64,000 nt of DNA from the NCBI GenBank assembly GCA_963662355.1, contig OY759361.1:434001-498000 (forward strand), written 5' to 3'. How positions within the stretch are numbered: position 1 is the first letter of the stretch; each line of letters opens with the position of its first letter. The notes below the pieces were generated by a model that saw nothing but the letters and a program-made list of their open reading frames with translations, was not told where the DNA came from and did no database searches. Below, in pieces: positions 1 through 9,017 of the stretch. Position numbers and translations under genes: made by a program. This DNA comes from WTFY01 sp026713925 (GTDB lineage Bacteria > Pseudomonadota > Gammaproteobacteria > UBA4575).

Positions 1-153
1 CAGGGTATCGTCGACGGAACATGTGGCAGCTGCCCGGGTGATGTCCGTAGCCATCTCCAGGTCAATGCGCACCTTTTGCTTGATACGCTTTTCCCATTCA
101 AACACGCCGATCGTGGCGTCAATTTCCAGGTCACGTAAAAATATCGTATCCAT
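1..153 (-). CDS. folB: Dihydroneopterin aldolase, 5' part only (runs off the left edge)
   Basis: Reading the minus strand from the ATG at 153 to the window edge gives 51 codons with no stop. The residues fit the FolB N-terminus: an IDATIGVFEWE segment followed by KVRIDLEMA, the conserved start of the T-fold. FolB cleaves 7,8-dihydroneopterin to 6-hydroxymethyl-dihydropterin and glycolaldehyde in cytosolic folate synthesis. It is transcribed divergently from rpmB, with about 130 bases between the two starts. The other half of the protein lies outside the window, so the catalytic residues cannot all be checked. Family identity rests on the N-terminus alone. Confidence 0.75.
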   Translation of the reverse strand, partial: MDTIFLRDLEIDATIGVFEWEKRIKQKVRIDLEMATDITRAAATCSVDDTL

Positions 154-210
154 TCCCATACTGGCCTGTTACATTGAGAAACCCATTCGTTGCGAGCCGC
201 TGCCGGCTGC

Positions 211-239
211 TTGTACCGGACGAATGATTCTGGTATCTT
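211..239 (+). promoter_or_regulatory. Candidate sigma70 promoter for rpmB-rpmG
   Basis: TTGTAC (211-216) and TATCTT (234-239) are separated by 17 bases, with an expected transcription start near 246, about 40 bases before the rpmB start. The spacing is ideal but both hexamers are imperfect, so this is a reasonable rather than a strong call. Confidence 0.4.
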
Positions 240-286
240 CACGCGCCCTATACGGATTTACTGCACCGCATACAGAAAAAACTGCC

Positions 287-523
287 ATGTCACGCGTTTG
301 TCAGGTTACAGGAAAACGGCCGGTATCAGGCAACAACGTTTCCCATGCTCACAATAAAACGAGGCGTCGTTTTATGCCTAATATACATACTCATCGCTTT
401 TGGGTGAAGAGCGAAAACAGGTGGGTAAAACTGCGAGTGTCCTCCAAAGGCGTACGCATCATTGACAAGAAAGGCATTGACGAAGTACTCAGTGATCTAC
501 GGAAACAGGGTGTCAGGGTTTAG
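287..523 (+). CDS. rpmB: 50S ribosomal protein L28
   Basis: A 78-residue protein beginning MSRVCQVTGKRP, the hallmark L28 start, then the basic segment NKTRRRF and an IDKKGIDEVL C-terminal part. L28 is a component of the large ribosomal subunit. The frame is open upstream to position 23, but the L28 homology starts exactly at the ATG at 287, so the longer reading is rejected. No strong Shine-Dalgarno sequence is visible. rpmG follows after 29 bases, the usual rpmB-rpmG pair and almost certainly one transcript from the promoter near 211-239. Confidence 0.96.
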   Translation: MSRVCQVTGKRPVSGNNVSHAHNKTRRRFMPNIHTHRFWVKSENRWVKLRVSSKGVRIIDKKGIDEVLSDLRKQGVRV

Positions 524-552
524 GGCCTTCGCCGAAGACAGGAGCACATTGC

Positions 553-720
553 ATGGCAAAAGCAGTACGTGAAAAGATCAAACTGGTTTCCAGTGCCGGG
601 ACCGGGCATTACTACACCACCAGCAAAAACAAACGGACGACCCCCGACAAGCTGGAAATGAAAAAATACGACCCTGTCGTGCGAAGCCACGTCCTCTACA
701 AGGAAGCCAAGATCAAATAA
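553..720 (+). CDS. rpmG: 50S ribosomal protein L33
   Basis: A 55-residue protein, the usual bacterial L33 length. It opens MAKAVREKIKLVSSAGTGH and continues with a YYTTSKNK stretch and a DPVVRSHVLYKEAKIK ending, all typical of L33. It lacks the zinc-binding cysteine pairs of the C+ paralogue, so it is the zinc-independent form. A good Shine-Dalgarno sequence (AGGAG) lies 8 bases before the ATG. It is the second gene of the rpmB-rpmG pair and ends 21 bases before the convergent desaturase gene. No clear intrinsic terminator separates the two. Confidence 0.97.
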   Translation: MAKAVREKIKLVSSAGTGHYYTTSKNKRTTPDKLEMKKYDPVVRSHVLYKEAKIK

Positions 721-741
721 CCGGTTTCCTGACCCTGATTT

Positions 742-1950
742 TCACAGCGCCCGGGTATCGCGGCGACAGGCAGACCGTACCGGCTGCAATGCATAGCCTC
801 TCAGGTTCTGGGCAAATATCTGCAGCCCCAGGATGCCTGTTGCTTCTGCTTCCTTGCACCACTGGGTGATCGCCTGGATCAGGCGTTCATGGCTTGCATA
901 GGTTTCACTCCACAACTGCTGCAGCTTGCTTCGGTACTCATACACCGTGTGCAACGTTTCACTGTTCTGTAAAAGCTCCTGAAGGTGTTTGCGATGCGAC
1001 GGCTTCAAACGGGTATTTTCGCGCACCAGTGCAGTACGCATCGGACGCGTGAGCTTCTTGCGGCGAATGTCAGTGCCCGGCCATTCATCGCGAAAGGTGG
1101 GCAGGGTGACATGCTTCGCATAATCGGCCATGACATGCAGCTTGCTCGAAATGATGGCCTTGGCCGTTTCAAGATCGATCTTGTCTTTGTTCTCAACCCT
1201 CACAGGTTGCGGAGCCCGCCTGCGAACCTGGGCCAGGCGCAGGAATGACAGTAACTGGATATACAGCCAGCCGGTATCAATCTCCCACTTCTTGCTGGAA
1301 AACTTGGCCGAGCCGGGATACGCGTGGTGGTTGTTGTGCAGCTCTTCACCTCCAATCAGCACCCCGATATTCACGACATTGGTGGAGCCGTCAGGCGTCT
1401 CAAAGTTGCGATAGCCCCAGAAATGACCGAAGCCATTCACGACACCCGCCGCAGTAACCGGGATCCAGAGCATCTGTACGGCCCAGATCAGGATTCCGGC
1501 AGTTCCGAACAGGGTCAGGTTCACAATCAAGATCACAATCACACCAAGAAACGTAAACCGCGAATAGAGATTGCGTTCAATCCAGTCATCGGGCGTACCG
1601 TGGCCGTAGTTCTCCAGGGTTTCCGGGTTTGCAGCCTCTTCCCTGTACAGCTCCGAGCCCTGCCAGAACACCGTGCCGATGCCCACCATGTGCGGGCTGT
1701 GCGGGTCATCCGCGGTCTCGGTTGTCGCATGATGCTTGCGGTGGACGGAAACCCACTCCTTGGTGATCATTCCAGTTGTCGCCCATAGCCAGAAGCGGAA
1801 CAGGTGTGCTGCTACCGGATGCAGTTCCAGCGCACAGTGCGCCTGGCATCGGTGCAGATACAGGGTAACCGCTATGGTGGTGCAGTGAGTAAGTGCAAGC
1901 GTGAGGAGAACATATCCCCACCATGGTAAAGAAACAAAACCTTCAAGCAC
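742..1950 (-). CDS. Acyl-CoA/acyl-lipid delta-9 type fatty acid desaturase
   Basis: A 402-residue integral membrane di-iron desaturase. Visible are the three histidine boxes: HRCQAH near residue 34, HRKHH near 71, and HNNHH near 205, with hydrophobic segments between. Enzymes of this class introduce a cis double bond into membrane acyl chains using oxygen and an electron donor. After the desaturase core there is a long hydrophilic C-terminal extension of roughly 150 residues ending with an LRGYALQP motif; I recall similar tails on aerobic desaturases of Pseudomonas relatives. It stands alone, convergent with rpmG and followed upstream by the hyuA-like gene on the same strand. The exact substrate (CoA ester or phospholipid) cannot be told from the sequence. 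Confidence 0.88.
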   Translation of the reverse strand: MLEGFVSLPWWGYVLLTLALTHCTTIAVTLYLHRCQAHCALELHPVAAHLFRFWLWATTGMITKEWVSVHRKHHATTETADDPHSPHMVGIGTVFWQGSELYREEAANPETLENYGHGTPDDWIERNLYSRFTFLGVIVILIVNLTLFGTAGILIWAVQMLWIPVTAAGVVNGFGHFWGYRNFETPDGSTNVVNIGVLIGGEELHNNHHAYPGSAKFSSKKWEIDTGWLYIQLLSFLRLAQVRRRAPQPVRVENKDKIDLETAKAIISSKLHVMADYAKHVTLPTFRDEWPGTDIRRKKLTRPMRTALVRENTRLKPSHRKHLQELLQNSETLHTVYEYRSKLQQLWSETYASHERLIQAITQWCKEAEATGILGLQIFAQNLRGYALQPVRSACRRDTRAL

Positions 1951-2068
1951 GTGTTGACCCTGATTGATTGCTATTGTATGGAACCAGCCGGTCCTTCAAC
2001 CAATAAATCATACGCGCTCATGCAGGGAACAGGCAAGCACCGCACACCGCATGCCGGCACATACCTGT

Positions 2069-4033
2069 TCAGCATGCATCCGTTCGTTCCAGCAAAAGAC
2101 TGCCTGAGACCTGCTGCACTGCTGTCCATCCGGGCGCAAGGTACAGGGTAGCCTGGGCTTCCACGATGATTGCAGGACCGGTCAGTGCCTGGCCCTGTCC
2201 GATATCCAGCCTTCTGAATACAGGTACCTGCGTTTCAAGTTCCACCAGTGCAGCCTGGTCAAACGGCTTGCCAGGTTCCCGCCGGGCAATTTGTGGGGCG
2301 GGCATGTCCAGCGCATCGGTTCCACGCGCAGTCAGCCGCACGTTGACCAGTTCAACCGGCATGTCCAGGGCATACCCGAACCGTTCCCGATGCCGTTCAT
2401 GAAACGCACGGGCCGCCGCATCCCGACCCAGCCACGGCAACCGCAACGTTGCGGACTGCCCCTGGTACCGCAGATCGATTTCGCGTTTGAACCGGAATTC
2501 CGAAATGGCTTCAGCCCCTAGATCATCTGTAATCCTGCATTCGAGCTGGCCAAAGATTCCCGACACTTCATCCTCCTGGCACCTGTCAAGCAGCCTGATG
2601 CAGCTCAGCGATACCTCTTTCCCCGATGGAGCCGCCAGCAGCCCGACTGCAGACAGTACACCTGTATGGGCAGGGACCAGCGCCTGACGGATTCGCAGGG
2701 CTCCTGCAAGGTCACATACATGCAGGCCACCGGCACCACCGAAACTGACCAGGGTGAAGTGCTTCGGATCATGGCCACGGTGCACCGACATCACACGCAA
2801 CGCCTGCGCCATCTGTTCATTTGCTATGCGCACGATCCCCTGTGCACAAGTCTGGGTATCCAGACCCAGTCGCCTGGCGAGGTCCGAGACGGCAGTCCGT
2901 GCTGCATCCGCATCCAGTGCCAGATTCCCGGCAAGCTTGCAGCTTGAAGGCAAACGCCCCAGCACCACGTGCGCATCCGTGACAGTGGCCTGGCTCCCAC
3001 CCCGTCCATAACAAGCCGGGCCTGGCGAGGCCCCGGCTGAATCCGGCCCTACCTGCAACAGCCCGCCCTCGTCCACCCAGGCGACAGAGCCTCCCCCTGC
3101 ACCAATGGTGTGAATGTCCAGCATGGGCACGGCGATCGGGAGCCCGGCGATTCTGCCTTCACCGGTCAGCCCGAACTCCCCGTCGATGATCGACACATCC
3201 GTGGAAGTACCTCCCATGTCAAAAGTCAGCAACCGTCTGTGCCCCACGCCCGCACCGGCATGAAAGCTTCCCCACAGGCCTCCCGCCGGCCCGGACAAGA
3301 GCAGGCGAACGGCATTTCGCTCTGCCGTGTCCGTACCCAGTGTCAGGCCATCACTTTGCATGACCGAGATCCGGGAGTCAGGCAGTTTCCCCCCGAGGCG
3401 AGACAGGTACCCCTGCATGACCGGGCCCAGATAACTGTTTACCCAGGTTGCGAGCCCCCGCTCATACTCGCGGTACTCTGCAAGAACTTCAGATGAGACC
3501 GAAACGAAGTAGCGGCCCGCGAGGCGCTCCCGGATTGCCTTTTCAAAGCGGTTGTCTACAAAAGAAAACAGCAGGCAGATTGCGACGGCCCTGGCATCAA
3601 GCTGCTCAATCCTGGAGACGAGGGCTTCAATATCCTCTGCAGGCAGGGGCTGGACGGTCTTCCCATCCGCACCGACCCTGCCTCCTGTTTCGAGGCTCAG
3701 CTGCGGATCAAACAGCGTGCGTTTTTCCCGGGGAGTGAGGTTGTACAGTTCATCGCGTGTCTGTCGCCCGATCCGCAACAGGTCACTGAAACCATGATTG
3801 GTAACAAAAACAGTCCGTGCACCCTTGCCTTCCAGCAACGCGTTGGTCGCGACCGTGGTACCATGCACGACCTGCAGCGCCTCGATATCGATCCCCAACG
3901 TGGCAATACCACGCAATATGGCATGTTCCGGCGCATGGGGCGTAGACAGTTCCTTGTGTGTAAGCACCGATTGTCCATTAAAATAGACCAGATCCGTGAA
4001 GGTTCCACCCGTGTCAACACCCAGTATATGCAT
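2069..4033 (-). CDS. Hydantoinase/oxoprolinase family protein (HyuA/OplA type)
   Basis: A 654-residue protein with the N-terminal nucleotide-binding signature GVDTGGTFTDLV, a central LTFDMGGTSTDVS motif, and the HRGHDPKHFTLVSFGGAGG block, which together define the hydantoinase A/oxoprolinase ASKHA family. Members hydrolyse N-methylhydantoin or 5-oxoproline with ATP, or act as subunit A of acetone or acetophenone carboxylases. Normally a B subunit gene is adjacent or fused; none is here, so the partner must be elsewhere or the protein acts alone. Length is slightly below the common 680-720 residues, with the C-terminus intact as far as I can judge. Substrate is unknown. Confidence 0.8.
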   Translation of the reverse strand: MHILGVDTGGTFTDLVYFNGQSVLTHKELSTPHAPEHAILRGIATLGIDIEALQVVHGTTVATNALLEGKGARTVFVTNHGFSDLLRIGRQTRDELYNLTPREKRTLFDPQLSLETGGRVGADGKTVQPLPAEDIEALVSRIEQLDARAVAICLLFSFVDNRFEKAIRERLAGRYFVSVSSEVLAEYREYERGLATWVNSYLGPVMQGYLSRLGGKLPDSRISVMQSDGLTLGTDTAERNAVRLLLSGPAGGLWGSFHAGAGVGHRRLLTFDMGGTSTDVSIIDGEFGLTGEGRIAGLPIAVPMLDIHTIGAGGGSVAWVDEGGLLQVGPDSAGASPGPACYGRGGSQATVTDAHVVLGRLPSSCKLAGNLALDADAARTAVSDLARRLGLDTQTCAQGIVRIANEQMAQALRVMSVHRGHDPKHFTLVSFGGAGGLHVCDLAGALRIRQALVPAHTGVLSAVGLLAAPSGKEVSLSCIRLLDRCQEDEVSGIFGQLECRITDDLGAEAISEFRFKREIDLRYQGQSATLRLPWLGRDAAARAFHERHRERFGYALDMPVELVNVRLTARGTDALDMPAPQIARREPGKPFDQAALVELETQVPVFRRLDIGQGQALTGPAIIVEAQATLYLAPGWTAVQQVSGSLLLERTDAC

Positions 4034-4292
4034 GAAATTATCGTGTAAAGCCGATCAGGCCTTGCCTCGGGAAATCTCTGATCATCTGTCAAAAATACTG
4101 CACGCAGCCCCATGCACCATGGGGCCTTGCGTGCTGCCAGTTTCAATATCCGTCGTTATGACGCCCTGGTTTATCCTGGTTCAAAAGACGCTGGCAAGGC
4201 ACTACTTTAACCATCATTGCCGAGAATATAAAGCCGGCCCCGGCCAGACCAACCGCTTCCGCTAGCGGCCGTGCCCGAGTGCGTTTGCAGCC

Positions 4293-5309
4293 ATGACAGC
4301 ATCCGATTCAAACACCAGTCTTTCCAGGACAATTCCCGACCTTGAAGTCACTGTGCATGAGAGCCCCGTACTGCCAGTGGCGGGCCACCCGGTGCTGGCA
4401 TGCCTGTATTTCGGGAACCCTGCCGGTCGCGATGAGGACTGCCTGTCGATTCAAACCCACCTGGATATTCTCCCCGGTTCAAACCTTTTCTCGCAGTTCT
4501 GGTATACAGGCCAGGACATTACGCAGGGCCAGCATGAGAGCGTGTGGTATACATACAGCCCACACATGCTGTTTGGCCATATCCGGCTGCCCTGTCCGGG
4601 GCCCGGCAGTTTCCGGCAGCTGGCCAGGCAGGCCTACCGGGAGATCTATGGTTGCCTGCAGGGTACTGCCTGCACACACCTGTTGCGCACCTGGAACTAC
4701 TTTCCCGGTATCACGCATCAGGGTGAGGACCGGACCAGCCGTTACAACTCGTTTTGCAGTGCCCGCCTGCAGGCCATGCAGGCGAGCGGCATCGGAAGCA
4801 GGATCTATCCTGCCGCAACCGTAATCGGTAGCCAGCATGACTCCTTGCAGGTGTATTTTCTGGCCAGCGACACGCCGGGGATTGCAGTGGAAAACCCCCG
4901 CCAGACAAGTGCATACGATTACCCGGTTACGGACACCCACGCACCCCCGCTGTTTTCGCGCGGTGTGCTGAAGGCCTGGAGCCGGCACACACATTTCTAT
5001 GTGTCAGGCACTGCCAGCATCATCGGACATGAAACCCAGCACGTCGACGATGTAGGGGCACAACTCAACGAATCCCTGAACAATATCGAAACCCTGGTGG
5101 TGCATGCCAATGACCGGCACCACACGCAACTGAATGCCCAGGACGACCTGCTCTACATGAAAGTGTACGTCCGCCACCACAAGGATGTCCCCCACATCAA
5201 TACGATTCTGGCGGCAAGGCTTCCGGGTACCACGCCCCGGATTCTGCTGCAGGGCGACATGTGCCGGGATGACCTGCTGGTTGAAATCGAGGCCCTTTAC
5301 CAGGCCTGA
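4293..5309 (+). CDS. Chorismatase-like enzyme (FkbO/Hyg5/XanB2 family)
   Basis: A 338-residue protein matching the cofactor-free chorismatases in several places: RTWNYFPGI (132-140) followed by an R-YN segment near 150, PAATVIG (173-179), SGTASIIGHE (238-247), and a C-terminal DLLVEIEA whose glutamate (about 331) corresponds to the catalytic Glu of FkbO. These enzymes convert chorismate to pyruvate plus a dihydrodiol or hydroxybenzoate; XanB2 of Xanthomonas makes 3- and 4-hydroxybenzoate for xanthomonadin and ubiquinone. mutM begins 12 bases downstream, so the two are probably cotranscribed. Which product this one makes cannot be read by eye. A role in ubiquinone supply is an inference. Confidence 0.72.
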   Translation: MTASDSNTSLSRTIPDLEVTVHESPVLPVAGHPVLACLYFGNPAGRDEDCLSIQTHLDILPGSNLFSQFWYTGQDITQGQHESVWYTYSPHMLFGHIRLPCPGPGSFRQLARQAYREIYGCLQGTACTHLLRTWNYFPGITHQGEDRTSRYNSFCSARLQAMQASGIGSRIYPAATVIGSQHDSLQVYFLASDTPGIAVENPRQTSAYDYPVTDTHAPPLFSRGVLKAWSRHTHFYVSGTASIIGHETQHVDDVGAQLNESLNNIETLVVHANDRHHTQLNAQDDLLYMKVYVRHHKDVPHINTILAARLPGTTPRILLQGDMCRDDLLVEIEALYQA

Positions 5310-5320
5310 ACCGTATCCGG

Positions 5321-6133
5321 ATGCCCGAACTTCCCGAAGTAGAAACCACCCTCCGGGGGATCAGCCGGTATGTCATCGGCAACCGGGTTACCGATGTCAT
5401 CGTATACCAGCGCCAATTACGCTGGCCCGTGTCACGTCACCTGGGCAGGTCGCTGAGAAACCAGCAGATAATTTCCGTGAAACGCCGTGCAAAGTATCTG
5501 CTGTTTGAAACCGCTGCCGGCCACCTGATTGTACATCTGGGCATGTCCGGGAGCTTGCGAATCGTGGTGGGCGAGACAGAGGCGAAAAAACATGACCACG
5601 TCGATTTCGTACTGGGCGGAAAGACCCTCAGATTCCATGATCCCCGCCGTTTCGGATGCATACTATGGACCCGCCAGGACCCGCTGCGACACAAGCTTCT
5701 GCAAGCACTCGGACCGGAACCTTTCAGTGACGCTTTCAACGGGCATTACCTGTACAAGCGCGCCGCCACCAGAAAAGTGAACGTCAAGAGCTTTATCATG
5801 AACAGCGGCATCGTGGCAGGAGTGGGCAACATCTACGCCAATGAAGCACTGTTCGCGAGCGGCATACACCCTCAACGTGCAGCAAACCGTATCTCGCAGT
5901 CCAGGTACGAAATGCTTGCAGACAGCATCAAGGAGGTGCTGGACAAGGCTATTCATTCGGGCGGAACGACACTACGGGACTTCCTGCGCGAGAATGGCAA
6001 ACCAGGCTATTTTGCCCAGCAACTGAATGTATACAACCGCAGCGGCGAACCCTGCCCGGTCTGTAGGAAACCGATCCAGGTGCGGATGCTGGGTCAGCGC
6101 AGCAGTTTTTTTTGCAGCCGGTGCCAGCATTGA
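5321..6133 (+). CDS. mutM: Formamidopyrimidine-DNA glycosylase (8-oxoguanine repair)
   Basis: A 270-residue protein starting MPELPEVETT, whose Pro2 and Glu3 are the catalytic residues after removal of the initiator Met. Further marks are the NIYANEALF helix of the helix-two-turn-helix region and a C-terminal zinc finger with CPVC and CSRC pairs. The enzyme excises 8-oxoguanine and formamidopyrimidines and nicks the DNA by beta,delta-elimination. It starts 12 bases after the chorismatase stop. Neighbouring coaD and rsmD on the other strand are frequent mutM neighbours in gammaproteobacteria. Length and motifs are complete. Confidence 0.97.
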   Translation: MPELPEVETTLRGISRYVIGNRVTDVIVYQRQLRWPVSRHLGRSLRNQQIISVKRRAKYLLFETAAGHLIVHLGMSGSLRIVVGETEAKKHDHVDFVLGGKTLRFHDPRRFGCILWTRQDPLRHKLLQALGPEPFSDAFNGHYLYKRAATRKVNVKSFIMNSGIVAGVGNIYANEALFASGIHPQRAANRISQSRYEMLADSIKEVLDKAIHSGGTTLRDFLRENGKPGYFAQQLNVYNRSGEPCPVCRKPIQVRMLGQRSSFFCSRCQH

Positions 6134-6175
6134 GTCAGGCTGCACCGCGCGGTTTGAAAAATCAGGCCCGTACAA

Positions 6176-7882
6176 TCACCTGCCAGCTTGTGCACTGCCG
6201 ATCCCGCGCGGGTCGCTAGCCGCAGTGACCCGGCCGGATGTCCGGTCCCAGATCACCACATGCATGTTCCCGTACCTGCGCTGCAGGCTTTCAAGGGCAT
6301 GGCCCAGCCTGACAAGTGTCGCCTGGGTTTCCGGATCGAAGGCACCACTCTCGAACTGGATCCGGTCCGGCACAAACTGGTGGTGAAAACGCGGCAGTGC
6401 AACCATGTCATGCGCATCGCCACCGCTCGAAAACTCCAGGGCCGCCAACAGCACCATGGTGATGATGCGGCTCCCACCCGGTGTACCCAGAATGGCGATA
6501 CGCCGACCATCGTCCAGAAAGGTGGGGGACATGCTTGACAGCATCCGTTTACCGGGCTCGATCGCATTCGCCCGGCCACCGATCAGACCGTACAGGTTCG
6601 GATGGGCCGGTTTGATCACGAAATCATCCATCTCATTGTTCAGCACTACACCGGTGCCCGGGGGCACGAACCCGGAACCAAACGGATAGTTGATGGAAAG
6701 CGTGGCTGCGACATAGTTGCCTTCCCGGTCAATGACGGAGAAATGGGTGGTGTGCCGGCCCGCACCTGATTCGAGGTCCCCTGTGGCTTCGAGCTCTTCC
6801 AGGTACCGGCGGCTTGATGAGGCTTGCCGGGGGTTAAAATCGGCAAATGCCTCATCAGCATACTGTCTGGACAAAAGCTTCTGCACCGGAACCTCGACAT
6901 AGTCCGGATCTCCGAGATAGCGGGCACGGTCCATATAGGCGCGCCGCATTGCCTCGACAACGGCATGGGTGCGATGCGCACCGTCCAGTTGTGACAGGTC
7001 CAGCAACGACAACATGTTGAACATCTGTATCAACACGATGCCTCCCGAGGAAGGCAGTGCAGCGCTTGTGATTTTCAAATCTCCGTACGCACCGGACACC
7101 GGCCGACGTTCCTTGACCTGGTACTGCTGCAGATCCCGTAACTGCCAGATGCCCCCTGCCTGGCGCACCCCTTCAACCAGCTGCCGTGCCACCTCACCCC
7201 GGTAAAACCCATCGGCCCCCTGATCACGAATTCGTTCCAGAACACGGGCCAGCTGCGGTTGTTTCAACCTGAATCCCGCATCCGGGGCAGCCCCGCGATC
7301 GAGAAACACTGCAGACCCCCAGTGCGATTCACGCAAGTGATCAATCACTGCCACCGCAAGTCTCCGGTAATGAGAGCTCACCGTGAAGCCTTCGCGAGCG
7401 AGTCGGATCGCAGCCTGCAAGGTTGCCTCCAGTGGCAGGCGTCCATAGTTTCTTGACAGATGTACGATGGCTGCCGGTACTCCCGGAATGCCTGCGGCAA
7501 GCGGACCCGCAACAGAGTGCCGGGTCGGATTGCCGGCACTGTCCAGGTACATGTCACGGGTGGCGGCGAGCGGTGCCGTTTCCCGTCCATCCAGCATGAT
7601 ATCCCGCTGATCCGCAGCCGTGTGCAACAGCCAGAAACCGCCACCTCCCAGTCCTGAGGAATAGGGCTCCACCACCGCGAGGGCCGCAGTTACGGCAACC
7701 GCTGCATCAAAGGCATTTCCTCCCTGTTCGAGCACTTCCATTCCTGCCCGGGTGGCCAGCGGATGTGCACTGGCCACAGCATGGTCTGCCACCTGGTGGG
7801 GGTGTGCAGGATGCCCCGAGTCCGCTGCTGCAGCAGGCAGCAGGCAGCAGGCAATCCACCCGGGCACAAGCAGCACGAACAT
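6176..7882 (-). CDS. ggt: Gamma-glutamyltransferase (glutathione hydrolase), periplasmic
   Basis: 568 residues from the chosen ATG at 7882, giving a signal peptide (MFVLLVPGWIACCLLPAAAA) and then the mature chain with GGNAFDAAVAVTAAL, SGLGGGGF and the autocleavage site TTHFSVIDREG, in which the first Thr becomes the nucleophile of the small subunit. The PGKRMLSSMSPTF block is also present. The enzyme removes or transfers the gamma-glutamyl group of glutathione in the periplasm. The frame is open 61 codons further upstream, but that would overlap most of coaD and lacks a signal peptide at its start, so the shorter form is preferred. A TTG at about 7903 is an alternative. Confidence 0.93.
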   Translation of the reverse strand: MFVLLVPGWIACCLLPAAAADSGHPAHPHQVADHAVASAHPLATRAGMEVLEQGGNAFDAAVAVTAALAVVEPYSSGLGGGGFWLLHTAADQRDIMLDGRETAPLAATRDMYLDSAGNPTRHSVAGPLAAGIPGVPAAIVHLSRNYGRLPLEATLQAAIRLAREGFTVSSHYRRLAVAVIDHLRESHWGSAVFLDRGAAPDAGFRLKQPQLARVLERIRDQGADGFYRGEVARQLVEGVRQAGGIWQLRDLQQYQVKERRPVSGAYGDLKITSAALPSSGGIVLIQMFNMLSLLDLSQLDGAHRTHAVVEAMRRAYMDRARYLGDPDYVEVPVQKLLSRQYADEAFADFNPRQASSSRRYLEELEATGDLESGAGRHTTHFSVIDREGNYVAATLSINYPFGSGFVPPGTGVVLNNEMDDFVIKPAHPNLYGLIGGRANAIEPGKRMLSSMSPTFLDDGRRIAILGTPGGSRIITMVLLAALEFSSGGDAHDMVALPRFHHQFVPDRIQFESGAFDPETQATLVRLGHALESLQRRYGNMHVVIWDRTSGRVTAASDPRGIGSAQAGR

Positions 7883-7904
7883 CAGGTTTTGAATCCGGAA
7901 CAAG

Positions 7905-8396
7905 TTACTTTCTGCCTGCAACCTTGTCCTGTAATGCCTGTGCCACTGCGGGAGAAACAAACCCGGAAATGTCCCCGCCAAGGCTTGCGATCTCCCGCAC
8001 CAGGCTAGATGAGATGAACGTATGTTCTTCAGATGGAGTGAGAAAAATGGTTTCGAATTCGGCATCCAGCCGACGATTCATGCTTGCCAGCTGGAACTCG
8101 AACTCGAAATCCGAAACGGCCCGCAGCCCGCGCAATATGGCCTTGGCACCCTGCTGGCGTGCAAAGTCTACCAGTAGCCCGTCAAAGCCATGTACATCCG
8201 CATTGGGGATCGCGGCCAAGGCCTTGTCGGCAAGCTCAACACGCTGGGCCAGATCAAAGAACGGCTGGTTTGCACTGCTGCCCGTCGCCACACCCAGGAC
8301 TACCCGGTCGAATATCCCGCAGGCGCGGCGCACCAGGTCGGTATGACCATTGGTAATGGGGTCGAAAGTGCCGGGGTAGACTGCCACAAGTTCCAT
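7905..8396 (-). CDS. coaD: Phosphopantetheine adenylyltransferase
   Basis: 163 residues, the usual length. The nucleotidyltransferase signature is present (AVYPGTFDPITNGH, containing the T/HxGH-type site) as is ISSSLVREIA near residue 128, which binds the ATP phosphates. CoaD transfers AMP from ATP to 4'-phosphopantetheine, the penultimate step of coenzyme A synthesis. It lies 60 bases downstream of rsmD on the same strand, the standard rsmD-coaD pairing, and 22 bases before ggt. Confidence 0.97.
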   Translation of the reverse strand: MELVAVYPGTFDPITNGHTDLVRRACGIFDRVVLGVATGSSANQPFFDLAQRVELADKALAAIPNADVHGFDGLLVDFARQQGAKAILRGLRAVSDFEFEFQLASMNRRLDAEFETIFLTPSEEHTFISSSLVREIASLGGDISGFVSPAVAQALQDKVAGRK

Positions 8397-8456
8397 GTCC
8401 GGATTCTAGCATGAAGCACCTGATACATGCGTTGCAGACAGGCCCGCAGGCCGGGC

Positions 8457-9017
8457 TCAGGGCTGCCATTCATACAGTTCATGGCGCACCTGGCTGGCCG
8501 TTTTTTCACGAATGCGATGCAAGGAGTCCGGACAGTGTACGGCCGTGTGCGCAGGCGACTCGATATAGACCAGGCCTGATGGACAGACCAGCCTGCGTGC
8601 AAGCAACACCGGCAAGACCTGCTGCAGGAGATCTGCCCTGAAGGGCGGATCGAGAAACACGATATCAAAAGGGTGTGCCGCCTGGGACAGGTAATCCTGG
8701 GCATCCTGCTGCACGATATCGACCTGCCACGCCTCAAGACTTCGTTTCTGCTCGGCCAGCATGGATACGACCGACGCGCTGCTATCGACTTGCACGACAT
8801 GGGCCGCACCCCGGGAAGCGGCTTCAAATCCCAGGGCACCGCTGCCGGCAAACAGGTCCAGGCAATGTGCTCCGTTTATCCGTTCCGCCAGCCAGTTGAA
8901 CAATGTCTCCCGCACCCGGTCGGGAGTCGGGCGAATCTGCGGGGTATCTGCAAACTGGATCCGGCGACTTCGCCAGACGCCGCCAACGATGCGCAGGCTA
9001 TTCCTTTTCCGGACCAC
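8457..9017 (-). CDS. rsmD: 16S rRNA (guanine-966 N2)-methyltransferase
   Basis: 186 residues. It begins with the RsmD signature LRIVGGVWRSRRI and RPTPDRVRETLFNWL, has the SAM-binding LDLFAGSGALGFEA motif, and the DPPF catalytic motif of amino-methylating enzymes. RsmD methylates G966 of 16S rRNA in the assembled 30S head. The start at 9017 lies 20 bases inside the end of the upstream M16 peptidase gene, implying translational coupling. Part of a minus-strand run M16-M16-rsmD-coaD-ggt. Confidence 0.96.
   Translation of the reverse strand: MVRKRNSLRIVGGVWRSRRIQFADTPQIRPTPDRVRETLFNWLAERINGAHCLDLFAGSGALGFEAASRGAAHVVQVDSSASVVSMLAEQKRSLEAWQVDIVQQDAQDYLSQAAHPFDIVFLDPPFRADLLQQVLPVLLARRLVCPSGLVYIESPAHTAVHCPDSLHRIREKTASQVRHELYEWQP

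Noticed and set aside
23..286. Extension of the L28 frame upstream to position 23
   Set aside because: L28 homology starts at the ATG at 287, and most of the extension is antisense to folB or the promoter region.
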